A DNA stretch of 64,000 nucleotides from Streptomyces fildesensis (GTDB lineage: Bacteria; Actinomycetota; Actinomycetes; Streptomycetales; Streptomycetaceae): assembly GCF_016107395.1 (NCBI RefSeq), contig NZ_JAAIKO010000028.1, forward strand, positions 1-64,000, in the 5' to 3' direction. The translations under genes and the position numbers were made by a program. A model generated the notes under the pieces. It did not search any database, was not told where the DNA came from, and saw nothing but the letters and a program-made list of their open reading frames with translations. This document shows positions 24,872-34,087 of the stretch, in pieces (within the stretch, counting starts at the first letter, position 1; the number at the start of each line of letters is the position of its first letter).

Positions 24872-27357
24872 CGACCGTTCCCCTCAGGAGTCGTTCTCGG
24901 TGCTGTTGGTTCGTCGCCCGGGCCGTGCGGGCCGACGCTGTCTTCTGCGATGTCGTGTTCGCGCCCACGCTGCCAGCCGCGCTGCAGCGCGGCCATCCGG
25001 TCCCGCACCTCGTCGGCGGTGCGTTCGCGCGGTGCCCCGGCGCCGGGCCGCACCGCGGTCCCGGTGTCCTGCGACACGGATTCGACGCGCAGCTGCGGGG
25101 CGAGGTTGGCCTGCCGGACGCGCTTCGGCAGCAGGGCCGCCGTCGGTGCCGACGGGCCGGACGGCTCCGCGGAGCGGGCCGCGGGGACGGTCGGCGGGGC
25201 GACCGGGCGGCCCCGGTCCGAGACCAGGACCGGGGCGGTACGCCGGCGGCGCGGCAGCGGCAGCGGTTCGCCGTCACCGCCGTCAGGACCGGGGGCGACG
25301 GGTTCGGGGGCGATGTCCGGTACCTGGACGTGCTCCCTGCCGTTCTCGCTCCCGGCGGTCTCGAGTCCCCACTGCCGGAAGGAGAGTTCGGTTCCGGTCG
25401 GGTCCATGTCGATCTCCTCCGCCCCGAGGATCCCGCCGAGGCGGGTCGCTCCGGTGTCCTCACCGGCATCGGTGAGCAGCGTGGCCGGGATGAGGACGAC
25501 CGCTGTGGTCCCCCCGTACGGCGACAGGCGCAGGGAGACACGTACGCCGTGCCGCTGCGCGAGCCGGCTGACGACGAAGAGGCCGAGGCGGTCGGTGTCG
25601 GACAGCTCGAACTCGGGGGTCTCGGCGAGCCGCAGGTTCGCTTCCAGCAGCGCGTCCGGGGTGAGGCCGAGGCCTCGGTCGTCGATCTCCAGGACGAAGC
25701 CATTGGCGACGTGCTCGCCGTGCACCCGGACCGCGGTGTGCGGCGGGGAGAACACGGCGGCGTTCTCGATGAGTTCGGCGACCAGGTGCGTCACGTCGGC
25801 GACGGCCGAGCCGGCCACCGCCAGCCTGGGCAGCCTGCGGACCTCGATGCGCTCGTAGTCCTCGACCTCGGCGACCGCCGCGCGCACCACGTCCATGAGC
25901 TGGATGGGCTTGCGCCACTGCCGGGAGGGCGCGGCACCGGAGAGGATCACCAGGCCCTCGGCGTGCCGCCGCATACGGGTGGTCATGTGGTCGAGCCGGA
26001 AGAGGTCGGCGAGTTCCTCGGTGTCCTCGGTGCGCCGCTCCATGGCGTCCAGCAGGGTGAGCTGGCGGTGCAGCAGGACCTGGCTGCGGCGGGCGAGGTT
26101 GACGAAGACGTCGGAGACGCCGCGCCGCATGTCGGACTGGCGGACGGCCGCCTCGACGGCGGCGCGCTGCAGGGTGTTGAGGGCCTTGCCCACCTGCCCG
26201 ATCTCGTCGTCGGTGTACTCCAGCCGCGGCACCTCGGTCTCGACGTCGACCTTCTCGCCGGCGGCGAGACGCCGCATGACGCGCGGCAGCCGGGTGCCGG
26301 AGACCTCCTGGGCCTCCTTGCGCAGCCCGGACAGGTCGCGGATCAGGCTGCGGCCGATGCGTACCGAGACGAAGATCGAGGCGAAGACGGCGATCAGGCC
26401 GAGGCCGCCCGCGACGGCCGCCATGATCAACAGCTTGAGGGCGTAGGGCTCGGCGCGCTTCTTGTGCAGGTCGCCCGACTGGACGCCGATCCGGTCGAGG
26501 TCGCCCAGCGCGGTGGTCGCGGTGCCGAGCCAGGAGGCCCGGTCGGCGGCGCGCGGCGCGGCGGCAGCGCCCGCGGCGATCACGGAGTCCTCCGCGGTGC
26601 GCAGTGCCTTGCCGGTGGCGCCCCGCCAGAACTCGTCGTAGAGCGTCCGCTCGTCGTCGGGAAGGAGTTTGAGGTTGTCGTCGTAGTAGTCCCGCTCCTC
26701 GCCGACGGCGAAGGTGAAGGAACGCAACTCCTGCGGGCTCATCCGGCCGGCGCTGATGGCCGCGGCCATCAGCGCGTCCTCGCGGCTGATCGCCTCCCGG
26801 GCCCGGGTGATCACGATGAGGGCGCGGCCCTGCCTGTCGAGCGACACGTTGTTCAGCGGGCTGAGCGAGTCGAGGAAGTCGTAGCAGGGGTCGACCATCG
26901 TGTTGTAGGCGCCGAAGGCGTCGTTACGGGTGATGGTCTGGCCGTCGACCTTGGCGCGCAGCGCGGGCAGTCCCTCGAACCCCTGGGTCACGGCGTCCAG
27001 TCGGAGCTTGGCCTCCCCGCTGAGGTCGGACCTGACGCCCGAGTCGAACGCGTTGGTGCGCAACTTGGCGAAGACCTTGTCGGTGACGGCTTCCTGCTTG
27101 GCCAGCCCGGCCTTGAAGTCCGAACGGCGGGGGTCGGCCAGGTACAGGATGGCGGCGCGCCGCTCCTGCTGCAGGGCCTGGACCGCGTCCTCGGTCGGGT
27201 AGCCGACGTCGTTGACGATGCGCTCGATGTCCAGCAGACCCCAGACCTCGCGGCCGGTGAGCGTGGCGGCGAATGCCCAGATGGCTGTGAGCGACACCAG
27301 CGGAATCAGCAGCAGCGCCACGATCTTCCGGCGGATCGTCGTACCGCGAAAGCGCAT
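24868..27357 (-). CDS. cvnA: Conservon sensor ATPase (CvnA)
   Basis: 829-residue membrane sensor. A first membrane helix (KIVALLLIPLVSLTAIWAF) is followed by a nitrate/nitrite-sensing-type extracellular helical domain, a second helix near 320-345 (LLIMAAVAGGLGLIAVFASIF), a HAMP linker, a dimerisation region and an HATPase domain with ELIENAAVFSPP and IDDRGLGL. A long Pro/Arg-rich tail follows. It resembles a histidine kinase, but no classical H-box is evident, as in other CvnA proteins. ATG 27357 follows GGGGAGG; upstream in-frame codons extend into AT-rich non-coding sequence. The signal sensed is unknown. Confidence 0.93.
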   Translation of the reverse strand: MRFRGTTIRRKIVALLLIPLVSLTAIWAFAATLTGREVWGLLDIERIVNDVGYPTEDAVQALQQERRAAILYLADPRRSDFKAGLAKQEAVTDKVFAKLRTNAFDSGVRSDLSGEAKLRLDAVTQGFEGLPALRAKVDGQTITRNDAFGAYNTMVDPCYDFLDSLSPLNNVSLDRQGRALIVITRAREAISREDALMAAAISAGRMSPQELRSFTFAVGEERDYYDDNLKLLPDDERTLYDEFWRGATGKALRTAEDSVIAAGAAAAPRAADRASWLGTATTALGDLDRIGVQSGDLHKKRAEPYALKLLIMAAVAGGLGLIAVFASIFVSVRIGRSLIRDLSGLRKEAQEVSGTRLPRVMRRLAAGEKVDVETEVPRLEYTDDEIGQVGKALNTLQRAAVEAAVRQSDMRRGVSDVFVNLARRSQVLLHRQLTLLDAMERRTEDTEELADLFRLDHMTTRMRRHAEGLVILSGAAPSRQWRKPIQLMDVVRAAVAEVEDYERIEVRRLPRLAVAGSAVADVTHLVAELIENAAVFSPPHTAVRVHGEHVANGFVLEIDDRGLGLTPDALLEANLRLAETPEFELSDTDRLGLFVVSRLAQRHGVRVSLRLSPYGGTTAVVLIPATLLTDAGEDTGATRLGGILGAEEIDMDPTGTELSFRQWGLETAGSENGREHVQVPDIAPEPVAPGPDGGDGEPLPLPRRRRTAPVLVSDRGRPVAPPTVPAARSAEPSGPSAPTAALLPKRVRQANLAPQLRVESVSQDTGTAVRPGAGAPRERTADEVRDRMAALQRGWQRGREHDIAEDSVGPHGPGDEPTAPRTTPEGNGR

Positions 27358-27594
27358 GGCCTCCCCAACGTCAGCCCCGTTCGGGGGGTGTTCGATCGCA
27401 TGGAATCTGCGCGAGCCTACTACTGCCTCACAGGTAACTCGAAAGCCAGTCCGGTGGCCGGAGTCCGTCGGCCAGATTTTCCGATGGCTTGTTTTCGGGT
27501 TTAATCCGGGCAACCCGGATGGCAAGGTGGTGCGGGACACCCCGGTTCGGGCGCGATGCACCGTTGCCGCGAGTGGCTGGAAAGGTACTGCGGA
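27358..27594. other. AT-richer divergent promoter region of conservon
   Basis: A 237-base gap between cvnA and the divergent small membrane-protein gene. It is noticeably AT-richer around 27470-27510. It carries a palindrome ATCCGGG-CAA-CCCGGAT (27504-27520) just after TTTAAT-like sequence. It probably holds both promoters; no gene is supported. Confidence 0.45.
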
Positions 27595-28020
27595 ATGTCG
27601 AGGGCGATTTGCGGGCAGTCACCTTCCATGGACACAGAACCCCTCTCCCTGTGGGTCGAAGATCCCGTCGGTACCCCGCGGATGGCCGATCCTGTCCGGG
27701 CCGCTGCCGTCCGCGCCGTGATGATCGCGTCCGTGACCCTCATAGAAGCGGTGATCACCACGCTGCTGACCTTCGGCGGTTCCTGGTGGTCCGCTCCGGC
27801 CATGATCTTCACCGTGGTCAGCACGATCGTCGCCACCTGGGCGGTGCTGGACGTGTGGGTGACCCGGCAGGTGTGGAACCAGCGCAACGGCGTGGTCTCC
27901 AGCCCGAGCAGCGCCGCGCGGGCGCTGCGCCGGGAGCGGCGCAGGGCACGGCGCAAGGAACGGACCGCGGGGAAGCCGAAGCCGCGCGGGCACATACCCC
28001 GGTCGCTGTCGCGGGCCTGA
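27595..28020 (+). CDS. Small hypothetical membrane protein
   Basis: No known domain. From ATG 27595 the product is 141 residues with two hydrophobic segments (AVMIASVTLIEAVITTLLTF and WWSAPAMIFTVVSTIVATWAVLDVWV) and a strongly basic C-terminal tail (RALRRERRRARRKERTAGK), suggesting a membrane protein with a positive cytoplasmic end. GGAAAGG nine bases before 27595 favours that start; ATG 27628 (MDTEPLSLWVED) begins the better-conserved-looking part. It is divergent from the conservon and may be regulated with it. Confidence 0.55.
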   Translation: MSRAICGQSPSMDTEPLSLWVEDPVGTPRMADPVRAAAVRAVMIASVTLIEAVITTLLTFGGSWWSAPAMIFTVVSTIVATWAVLDVWVTRQVWNQRNGVVSSPSSAARALRRERRRARRKERTAGKPKPRGHIPRSLSRA

Positions 28021-28126
28021 ACCGGGCGTGCGGCGGCCCCTGAACCGGCCGTGAAGGACCCCCGGGGCCGGATCCGGACCCTGGACCCGGCCGCCGGCCC
28101 CCGCTCCTGCCCCGGCCCGACCACGG

Positions 28127-31100
28127 CTACCGGGGCTGCGGCTGAGCTTCCTGTGACGGAGCCTCCTGCGACTGCGGTTGCGGTCGTGACTGCTCCGGCG
28201 GACGGCGGAACATCCGGGTGGCCGTGATCTCCCCGTGCACCGTCTCGCTGCCGGTGTCCTGGACGGGCAGACCGGGCCGCAGATGCTCCTCGACGGTGAT
28301 GTACTTCAGCCCGGCGCGCAGGTCCGCGTCGTTGCGCAGCCGGACGACCAGCGGGAACTCGGCGAGCGCCGTGGTGTCGAACAGGCCGGTGGTGTAGATC
28401 AGCTGGACGCCCAGCGCGTCGGCGACCGCCCGCTGCAGCTCCAGCAGATACGTCGCGTTGGCCCGGCCGATGGGGTTGTCCAGGAAGAGCGTGCCGGCGT
28501 GCCGGTGCCGGTCGCGGCCCCGGTCGTTGCTGCGCAGCGCCGCCATCGTGCAGTAGAGCGCGATGGCCGCGGTGAGCAGCTGGCCGCCGGAGAACACATC
28601 GCCCATCTGACCCACCGGGACGCGCTCCGCGCGCAGCACGGCGTCCGGCTTGAGGATCTCCACGGAGATCCCCTTCGGCTGGAGCGCCGCCGCGACGCCG
28701 CGCAGCAGCAGGGACATCCCGTCCCGGCGCAGGTCGGAGTTCTTGCGGACGGCGGCGCTCGTCGCCTCGTCGATGACCTCGCCGAGGCGCTCGGTGAGCG
28801 CCGCGTGGTCCGGGTCCTCGAACCGGATCCGCAGGAACTCCTGCCCGGACCAGTCGCCCAGCCCCTCGGGGAGTCGGGAGAGCCGCTGGGCGGAGCGCAG
28901 GGTGGCGAGCGAGGACTCGACGAGGCCGCGCAGCCGGTCCACGATGCTGTCGCGGTTGCGCTCCAACTGCTGCATCTCGTCGGTCAGCACCCGCAGCCGC
29001 GGCGCGAACGCCACCGCCCAGGCCGCCGCGTGCTCGGGCAGTCCGGCCGCCGGCAGTTCACGGATCTGCTGCCGGGCCGGGGTCCTGACCTGCTCGAACC
29101 GGGCGGCGTTGGCATGGCGCACGAGGATGTCGGACGCCTCGCGCAGCTGCGATTCGGCCGCCGAGAGGTCGGTGGCGCAGCCGCGCAGGCTCCGGCGGAC
29201 CTCGGCGGAGACCGTACGGGCCTCCTCCAGGGTGCCCGCGTAGGGCTCGGGCTCCGCTTCGGCCTCCTCGTGGGTCGCCGGGCCGTCCCTGAGCAGATCG
29301 CGCAGCAGCGCGGCCAGTTCGTCGAAGCCGCCGGCCGCGTCCTCCGCGGCCCGGTGCGAGCGCACCAGGTCCGCGTGCGCGCCCCGGGCCTCGTCCAGTG
29401 CCTCGGTGCGTGCGGCGAGTTCGCCGTTGGCGCCGCGCAGCAGCTCCTGGGCGTGCCCGGCGTCGCGCGGCAGCAGTCCGGCGGGCAGCTCGGTGTGCGA
29501 CTCCCCGGTGGCGGGGGCGAGCCGCTCGGATTCACCGCGCAGCCGGCCCAGCTGCTCGCTGGCCGCGGAGGCGCGGGCCTCGATGGTCTGGACGAGCTGC
29601 TCGGCGCGGGCCGCGGCGGCCTGCCGGGACGGGCCGTCGGCGCCGTCGGAACCCTCCAGGAGCTGGGCGGCGCGGCTGCGGACCTTGTTGGTCAGCCGGT
29701 CCAGTTCGGTGAGGGCCGAGCTCTCGGTGCTCTCCGCGCGGGCCTGTTCGGCGCGCAGGTCCGCGCCGACGCCGACCTGCTCGTACAGCTGTGAGGCCGC
29801 ACGGTAGGCCTCGCGCAGCGCGGGGAGCGATTCGCCGGAGGGCGGCGCCGTGTCCCGCGCGGGCTCGTCGGGCGCGCCCGCGATCTCGGAGCGTTCGGCG
29901 CGCAGCACCCGGGCGGTGCGGCGGGCGTCGTCCGCGCCGCGCTGGGCGGCCCTGCGGTCCTCGTCGGCCGCCTGGGCCAGTGCGAGACAGGTCTCGGCGC
30001 GGGCCTCGGCCTCGGACGCGTCCTCGGTCAGTTCCCGGGTACGGCGCTGCCAGTTGGCCCGTTCGCGCAGCCGGTGGGCCAGCCCGGCCAGCAGGTCCGC
30101 GCGGCGCCGGGCCTGCTGCGCCGCGTCCTGGCGCGCGTCGCGCTCCCGGGCCGCCTCGGCCGACACCTCGTCCGCCTCGGCGCGCCGGGCGCGCGCCTCC
30201 GTCAGTTCCGCGCGGGCCGCCGCCACGGCCTCCACGGCCGCTTCCACGGCCACCGCGAGTTGGCCGAGCTGCCCCTGCGGGCAGCCGGACCGCCAGGACG
30301 CGAGCCGCGCGGCCAGCGTCCGGTCATGGCCGAGCCGGGCGGCCAGCGCGCGGATCTCGGCCTCCCGGGCGCTCGCCCGGGTCCGCAGCTCCTGGCGTTC
30401 GCCGTCGGCCGCCAGTTCGTCGTGCATCGCGGGGTTCGGCGGGACGAGGAACACGTCGGACCCGTCGCCGCCCGAGGGGGTCGGTGCGAGCAGGGCGGCC
30501 GCGGTGCCCACCGCCACGGTCGAGCGGGGCAGCAGGGCCGCCTGCGCGAGGACCTCGCGGGCCCTGCGGTACGTCTCCGGGTCGGTGACGACGACGCCGT
30601 CCACCAGCTCCGGGCGCGCCGACATCACGGCGGTGTGGTCCGCGGGGTCCACGGCCTGCGCGAGGTAGCGCCAACCGGGCAGTGCGGGGATGCCGTGCTC
30701 GCCCAGGTACTCCACGGTGGCCAGCACGTCGGGGCCGGGCGGCAGCAGGCCGCCGTCACCGAGCGCCGCCAGGATCCGCGCGTCGTCGGCGGCCGTGGTG
30801 CGCAGGTCGAACAGCTGCCGCTCGGCGGCCGCGACGGTGCCGTCCAGCAGCTCCCGCAGCGGTTCGGCGAACGCGTCCAGCTCCATGGCGCCCAGCGGGC
30901 GGGCGTCGGGGCGGTGCGGTGCGGCGGGCGCGGCGTCGGGGCGGTGCCGGTCGCCGGCGGAGGCCGCCGAGCCGCGGGGGCCGGGGATGGCGTCCCGGGT
31001 GACGGACTCGTTCGCCGTCGGGCCCGGCAGGCTGAGGAGTTCGGACAGCCGTGGTTCTGCCGCGAGGGCCTCGGCGACGCGGAAGTCGGCGGAGTGGGCG

Positions 31101-32866
31101 GCCTCGGCGGCCGCCAGGGCGTCCGCGGCGCGGGCGGCGGCCAGTTCCACCCGGGATTCGGCCGCGGCGGCCTCACGGGCGTGCTCCGCGGCCTGGCGCG
31201 CGGTCTCCCGGGCGGCCTCGGCGCCGGCGGCGGCGACGCGCTCGGCGTCGGAGGCCTCCAGTGCGGCACGGGCCGGGTCGGCGTCCGGGGCGGAGTCGTC
31301 GAGCCAGCCGGCGCCGACGGCCTCGGCCGTCTCCTGCGCGACCTCGGCGAGCCGCTGCCCGAGGTGGCCGGCCTCGCTGCGGGACCGCTGGGCCTCGGTG
31401 GCCGCGGCGGTGGCGTCCCGGTGGGCGGCCATGGACTGCTCCTGGAGCGCGGCGGAGCGCTCCTCCTCGCGGTCCGCCTGCTGGTCGGCGCCGTCCGCCG
31501 CCGCGTGCAGCGCGCGCACCAGGTCACCGGCGGCCAGCGTGCGGGCGGCCAGTGCGGGAGCCGCGTCGCGTTCGGCCTCCTGGATGGCCGCGCTGACCCG
31601 GGCCAGCCGGTCTCCGGCGGCGCGGTGCCGCAGCACCGTCTCGGCCGCCTGCCAGGCGGAGTGCAGGGTGCGCGCCTCGTTCAGCTCGCGGCGCAGTCCC
31701 GCGGCGGCCTTGTCGGACGCGGCGAGGGCCAGCGAGGCGTGCCGGTAGGCGAGTTCGGCGGCCACCAGGGCGCTGCGGCCGCGGGCCCGGTCGGCGTCGG
31801 TGACGGCCTGGGCGGCCCGGTCGGTGTTCTGCGCGAGTTCCGCGCCGCGGCCGCGCTCCTCCCGGGCGCGCGCGGACAGCCGGCGGGCCAGGGCGCGGGT
31901 GCGCCGCTCGGACTGGGTGTGGATGCCGCGCGCCAGTTCACGGGCACTGGCGTGCTCGACGATCCGCTCCAGCAGCTCCAGCGAGCCGGCGGTGAAGTCG
32001 CGCTCCGCGGTCAGTTCGGCACGGCGGCCGAGCTTGCCGGCGAAGCTGTGGACGAGGTCCGCGAGTCCGTCGGTGTCCCGGGTGTCGGTGACGGCGCGCA
32101 ACAGCAGGTCGGCGAAGTCGGAGTCGTGCCGGACGGCGAAGAGCCCGGCCGCCTCGCCCTCGTCGGCGTTCATCTCCCGCTGGTAGCGGAAGAGCTCCGG
32201 GTCCAGGCCGATCTCACCGAGGTGTTCGTTCCACCGGTCGTGGATCTCCTCCCACACCACTTCCAGGTGCGGGTAGAACTTGCCGGCCTCGGTGAGGGCG
32301 TCGCGGAAGCCCTTCATGGTGCGGCGGCGGCCCGTCGCGCCCGAGGCGCCCTCGGCGGGCGGCCGGACGGCGGTGGACTCGGCGACCGGGAGCGAGTCCA
32401 GGCTGAGCCCGGGGCCGGGGCGGAACGAGTACCAGGCCTCGGCGAACTTGCGCGGGTCGGAGGAGACCTGGCGGCCGCGCCACTCGCTGACCTTGCCGAC
32501 GACCACCAGCTCGCCGGTGACGGTGTGCTGCCACTCCAGCGCCACATGCCCGCAGTCGTCGGCCAGCAGGAACTTGCGGAGCACGCCGGAGCTGGCCCCG
32601 CCGAGGGTGTTGCGGTGGCCGGGCAGCATCACCGAGAAGATCAGCTTGAGCAGGACGGACTTGCCGCCGCCGTTCTCCAGGAACAGCACGCCCGCGGGGG
32701 CGGGGCGGCGCAGCGGGCCGGTCGGCTCGTCCTGGAAGAACTCGGCCTGGGCGGGCGCGGGCTGCGGTACGGGCGCGCCGACACCCCGCAGGTCCAGGAC
32801 GGTGTCTGCGTACCGCGCACCGGCGGGGCCGATGGAGTACAGGCGGAGCCGGGACAGCTCGTACAT
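28127..32866 (-). CDS. MukB/JetC-like SMC ATPase
   Basis: 1579-residue SMC-type ATPase. The N-terminal head has a Walker A variant at residues 66-70 (FLENGGGKSVLLK). Two very long Ala/Glu/Arg-rich coiled-coil arms flank a globular mid-section (about 690-820: GIPALPGWRYLAQAVDPADH...). The C-terminal head carries the ABC signature MGDVFSGGQLL and Walker B TLFLDNPIGRAN, where the catalytic Glu is Asn1464. The length matches MukB. It is the third gene of an operon with MukE-like and MukF-like genes, so the complex is probably a condensin or plasmid-defence (Wadjet/MksBEF) relative. A JetD nuclease gene is absent. The start is ATG 32866. Confidence 0.8.
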   Translation of the reverse strand: MYELSRLRLYSIGPAGARYADTVLDLRGVGAPVPQPAPAQAEFFQDEPTGPLRRPAPAGVLFLENGGGKSVLLKLIFSVMLPGHRNTLGGASSGVLRKFLLADDCGHVALEWQHTVTGELVVVGKVSEWRGRQVSSDPRKFAEAWYSFRPGPGLSLDSLPVAESTAVRPPAEGASGATGRRRTMKGFRDALTEAGKFYPHLEVVWEEIHDRWNEHLGEIGLDPELFRYQREMNADEGEAAGLFAVRHDSDFADLLLRAVTDTRDTDGLADLVHSFAGKLGRRAELTAERDFTAGSLELLERIVEHASARELARGIHTQSERRTRALARRLSARAREERGRGAELAQNTDRAAQAVTDADRARGRSALVAAELAYRHASLALAASDKAAAGLRRELNEARTLHSAWQAAETVLRHRAAGDRLARVSAAIQEAERDAAPALAARTLAAGDLVRALHAAADGADQQADREEERSAALQEQSMAAHRDATAAATEAQRSRSEAGHLGQRLAEVAQETAEAVGAGWLDDSAPDADPARAALEASDAERVAAAGAEAARETARQAAEHAREAAAAESRVELAAARAADALAAAEAAHSADFRVAEALAAEPRLSELLSLPGPTANESVTRDAIPGPRGSAASAGDRHRPDAAPAAPHRPDARPLGAMELDAFAEPLRELLDGTVAAAERQLFDLRTTAADDARILAALGDGGLLPPGPDVLATVEYLGEHGIPALPGWRYLAQAVDPADHTAVMSARPELVDGVVVTDPETYRRAREVLAQAALLPRSTVAVGTAAALLAPTPSGGDGSDVFLVPPNPAMHDELAADGERQELRTRASAREAEIRALAARLGHDRTLAARLASWRSGCPQGQLGQLAVAVEAAVEAVAAARAELTEARARRAEADEVSAEAARERDARQDAAQQARRRADLLAGLAHRLRERANWQRRTRELTEDASEAEARAETCLALAQAADEDRRAAQRGADDARRTARVLRAERSEIAGAPDEPARDTAPPSGESLPALREAYRAASQLYEQVGVGADLRAEQARAESTESSALTELDRLTNKVRSRAAQLLEGSDGADGPSRQAAAARAEQLVQTIEARASAASEQLGRLRGESERLAPATGESHTELPAGLLPRDAGHAQELLRGANGELAARTEALDEARGAHADLVRSHRAAEDAAGGFDELAALLRDLLRDGPATHEEAEAEPEPYAGTLEEARTVSAEVRRSLRGCATDLSAAESQLREASDILVRHANAARFEQVRTPARQQIRELPAAGLPEHAAAWAVAFAPRLRVLTDEMQQLERNRDSIVDRLRGLVESSLATLRSAQRLSRLPEGLGDWSGQEFLRIRFEDPDHAALTERLGEVIDEATSAAVRKNSDLRRDGMSLLLRGVAAALQPKGISVEILKPDAVLRAERVPVGQMGDVFSGGQLLTAAIALYCTMAALRSNDRGRDRHRHAGTLFLDNPIGRANATYLLELQRAVADALGVQLIYTTGLFDTTALAEFPLVVRLRNDADLRAGLKYITVEEHLRPGLPVQDTGSETVHGEITATRMFRRPPEQSRPQPQSQEAPSQEAQPQPR

Positions 32867-32916
32867 GGCGGCGGACTCTCGTTATCTGCGCGGGTGGGCG
32901 CGCGGGTGGTTACGGC

Positions 32917-33933
32917 TCAGGAGTGGCTGTGCTGGTCTTCTTGGCTGTGCCGGCTCTCGCGGCCGTGGCTCTCGCGGCCGTGGCTCCGGTGGCCGTCGCC
33001 CCGGTGGCCGTCGCCCCGGTGGCTGTCGCTCTCGTGGAACGGCAGGCCGGCCTCGGCGACGAGGTCCAGCTCCCCGGTGTCGTCGGGCGGCAGCAGGGTC
33101 GCGGAACCGTCGCTCACCGGGACGACGCCCAGCTCCAGGAGTTCGGCCATGGCCGCGCTGCCCGCCATGTCCCTGACCTGCAGCTGGTACCGGGCCGTGG
33201 TGCGGAACGTGCCGCCCGCGTCGTCCCCGGTGCGCTGCAGGAAGCCGGAGTCGACGAGGAAGGCGACCGCCTTGCCGACGATGCCGGTGGTGGAACCGGC
33301 CAGCCGCCGGGCGTCCTTGGTCGCGCCGGTGGCGCTGCGGCGCGTCCAGACCCGCCAGGCCGCTTCCAGGCCGGGCGCGTCGCTGGCCGGGTCGGTGTTC
33401 TCGCCCTGCTCCTCGGCGCGCTCCTCCAGCCGGCGGCAGGCCTGGCGGACGAACCCGTCGATGCCGTTGACGGTGATCCGGCCGATGTACCCGTCGTCCG
33501 CGAGGTCCTCGGGGCGGGGGAACGCCATGGTGGCGGTGGCCAGGTGCGCCAGGCCGTGCAGGAAGCGGTCGGCGGCGTCGGAGGCGGCCCGCCGCGAGTA
33601 CTCGCCCATCCGGACCGCGAACACCGAGTCCTCGGCGGCGGCCACGGCCATCCCGGCGCGCGGCGACACCTCCAGGACGATCAGGCCGAGCCCGGCGGCG
33701 ACGGCGTCCGCGAGCCGGGCGAAGGCGGGCTCCTCGCGGTGTCTGCGGATCAGTTCCGCGTACTCCGCGTCCCGGGCCGGCAGCAGCTTGGGCTGCAGCC
33801 CGTAGGAGACCAGCCGGGCGGCGTCCGCCGCGTCGGCCGCGGTGACGGGTGACGGGGCGCCGGATCGCGCGGCCGGCGCGGCATCGCCGTACGCGGCCGG
33901 CGGCGCGGTCTCGGCGTCGCGGTACTCGGTCAC
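32917..33933 (-). CDS. MukE/JetB-like protein with repetitive His-rich tail
   Basis: 338-residue protein in the position of the MukE/JetB subunit between the MukF-like and MukB-like genes. An Ala-rich N-terminus leads to a mainly helical body with winged-helix character (GIVGKAVAFLVDSGFLQRTG ... GTFRTTARYQLQVRDMAG). The C-terminal 35 residues are Gly/His/Arg/Ser repeats encoded by 15-bp DNA repeats. GTG 33933 is chosen because GAGGAGAT lies just upstream. The assignment as MukE-like rests mainly on operon position and size, not on a recognised motif. Confidence 0.65.
   Translation of the reverse strand: MTEYRDAETAPPAAYGDAAPAARSGAPSPVTAADAADAARLVSYGLQPKLLPARDAEYAELIRRHREEPAFARLADAVAAGLGLIVLEVSPRAGMAVAAAEDSVFAVRMGEYSRRAASDAADRFLHGLAHLATATMAFPRPEDLADDGYIGRITVNGIDGFVRQACRRLEERAEEQGENTDPASDAPGLEAAWRVWTRRSATGATKDARRLAGSTTGIVGKAVAFLVDSGFLQRTGDDAGGTFRTTARYQLQVRDMAGSAAMAELLELGVVPVSDGSATLLPPDDTGELDLVAEAGLPFHESDSHRGDGHRGDGHRSHGRESHGRESRHSQEDQHSHS
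32953..33027. repeat. Five tandem 15-bp repeats in the MukE-like gene
   Basis: Two copies of GCTCTCGCGGCCGTG (32953-32982) are followed by three variants of GCCCCGGTGGCCGTC (32983-33027). In frame they encode the HRGDG/HGRES pentapeptide repeats of the C-terminal tail. Being a multiple of three, copy-number change would keep the frame. Confidence 0.8.
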
Positions 33934-34033
33934 GGGTGGATCTCCTCGGGGCGGACGGCGGATGGCTGCTCGGCGGGACTTCGACGACAACGCCCAGGGA
34001 GCGTGCGTACCAGACCCCGCCGACCTGGGGGCA

Positions 34034-34057
34034 CCTCCCAGCGGTAGCTGGGGGAGG
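34034..34057. repeat. Streptomyces-type intergenic hairpin repeat
   Basis: CCTCCCAGC-GGTA-GCTGGGGGAGG forms an imperfect hairpin in the 154-base gap between the MukF-like and MukE-like genes. Sequences of this type (GGCACCTCCCAGC...GCTGGGGGAG) are, from memory, widely scattered in Streptomyces genomes. It may attenuate or stabilise the operon transcript. Confidence 0.6.
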
Positions 34058-34087
34058 GGCCGGGGGCCCGGGTGGGTGCGGCGGCTG

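Noticed and set aside
32953..33027. Possible CRISPR array
   Set aside because: The 15-bp repeats are contiguous without spacers and lie in frame inside a coding gene.
30074..33805. Very long plus-strand open frame opposite the SMC-like operon
   Set aside because: It is antisense to long Ala/Glu/Arg-rich coiled-coil coding sequence; high GC removes stop codons. Composition is low-complexity and there is no ribosome site or known fold.
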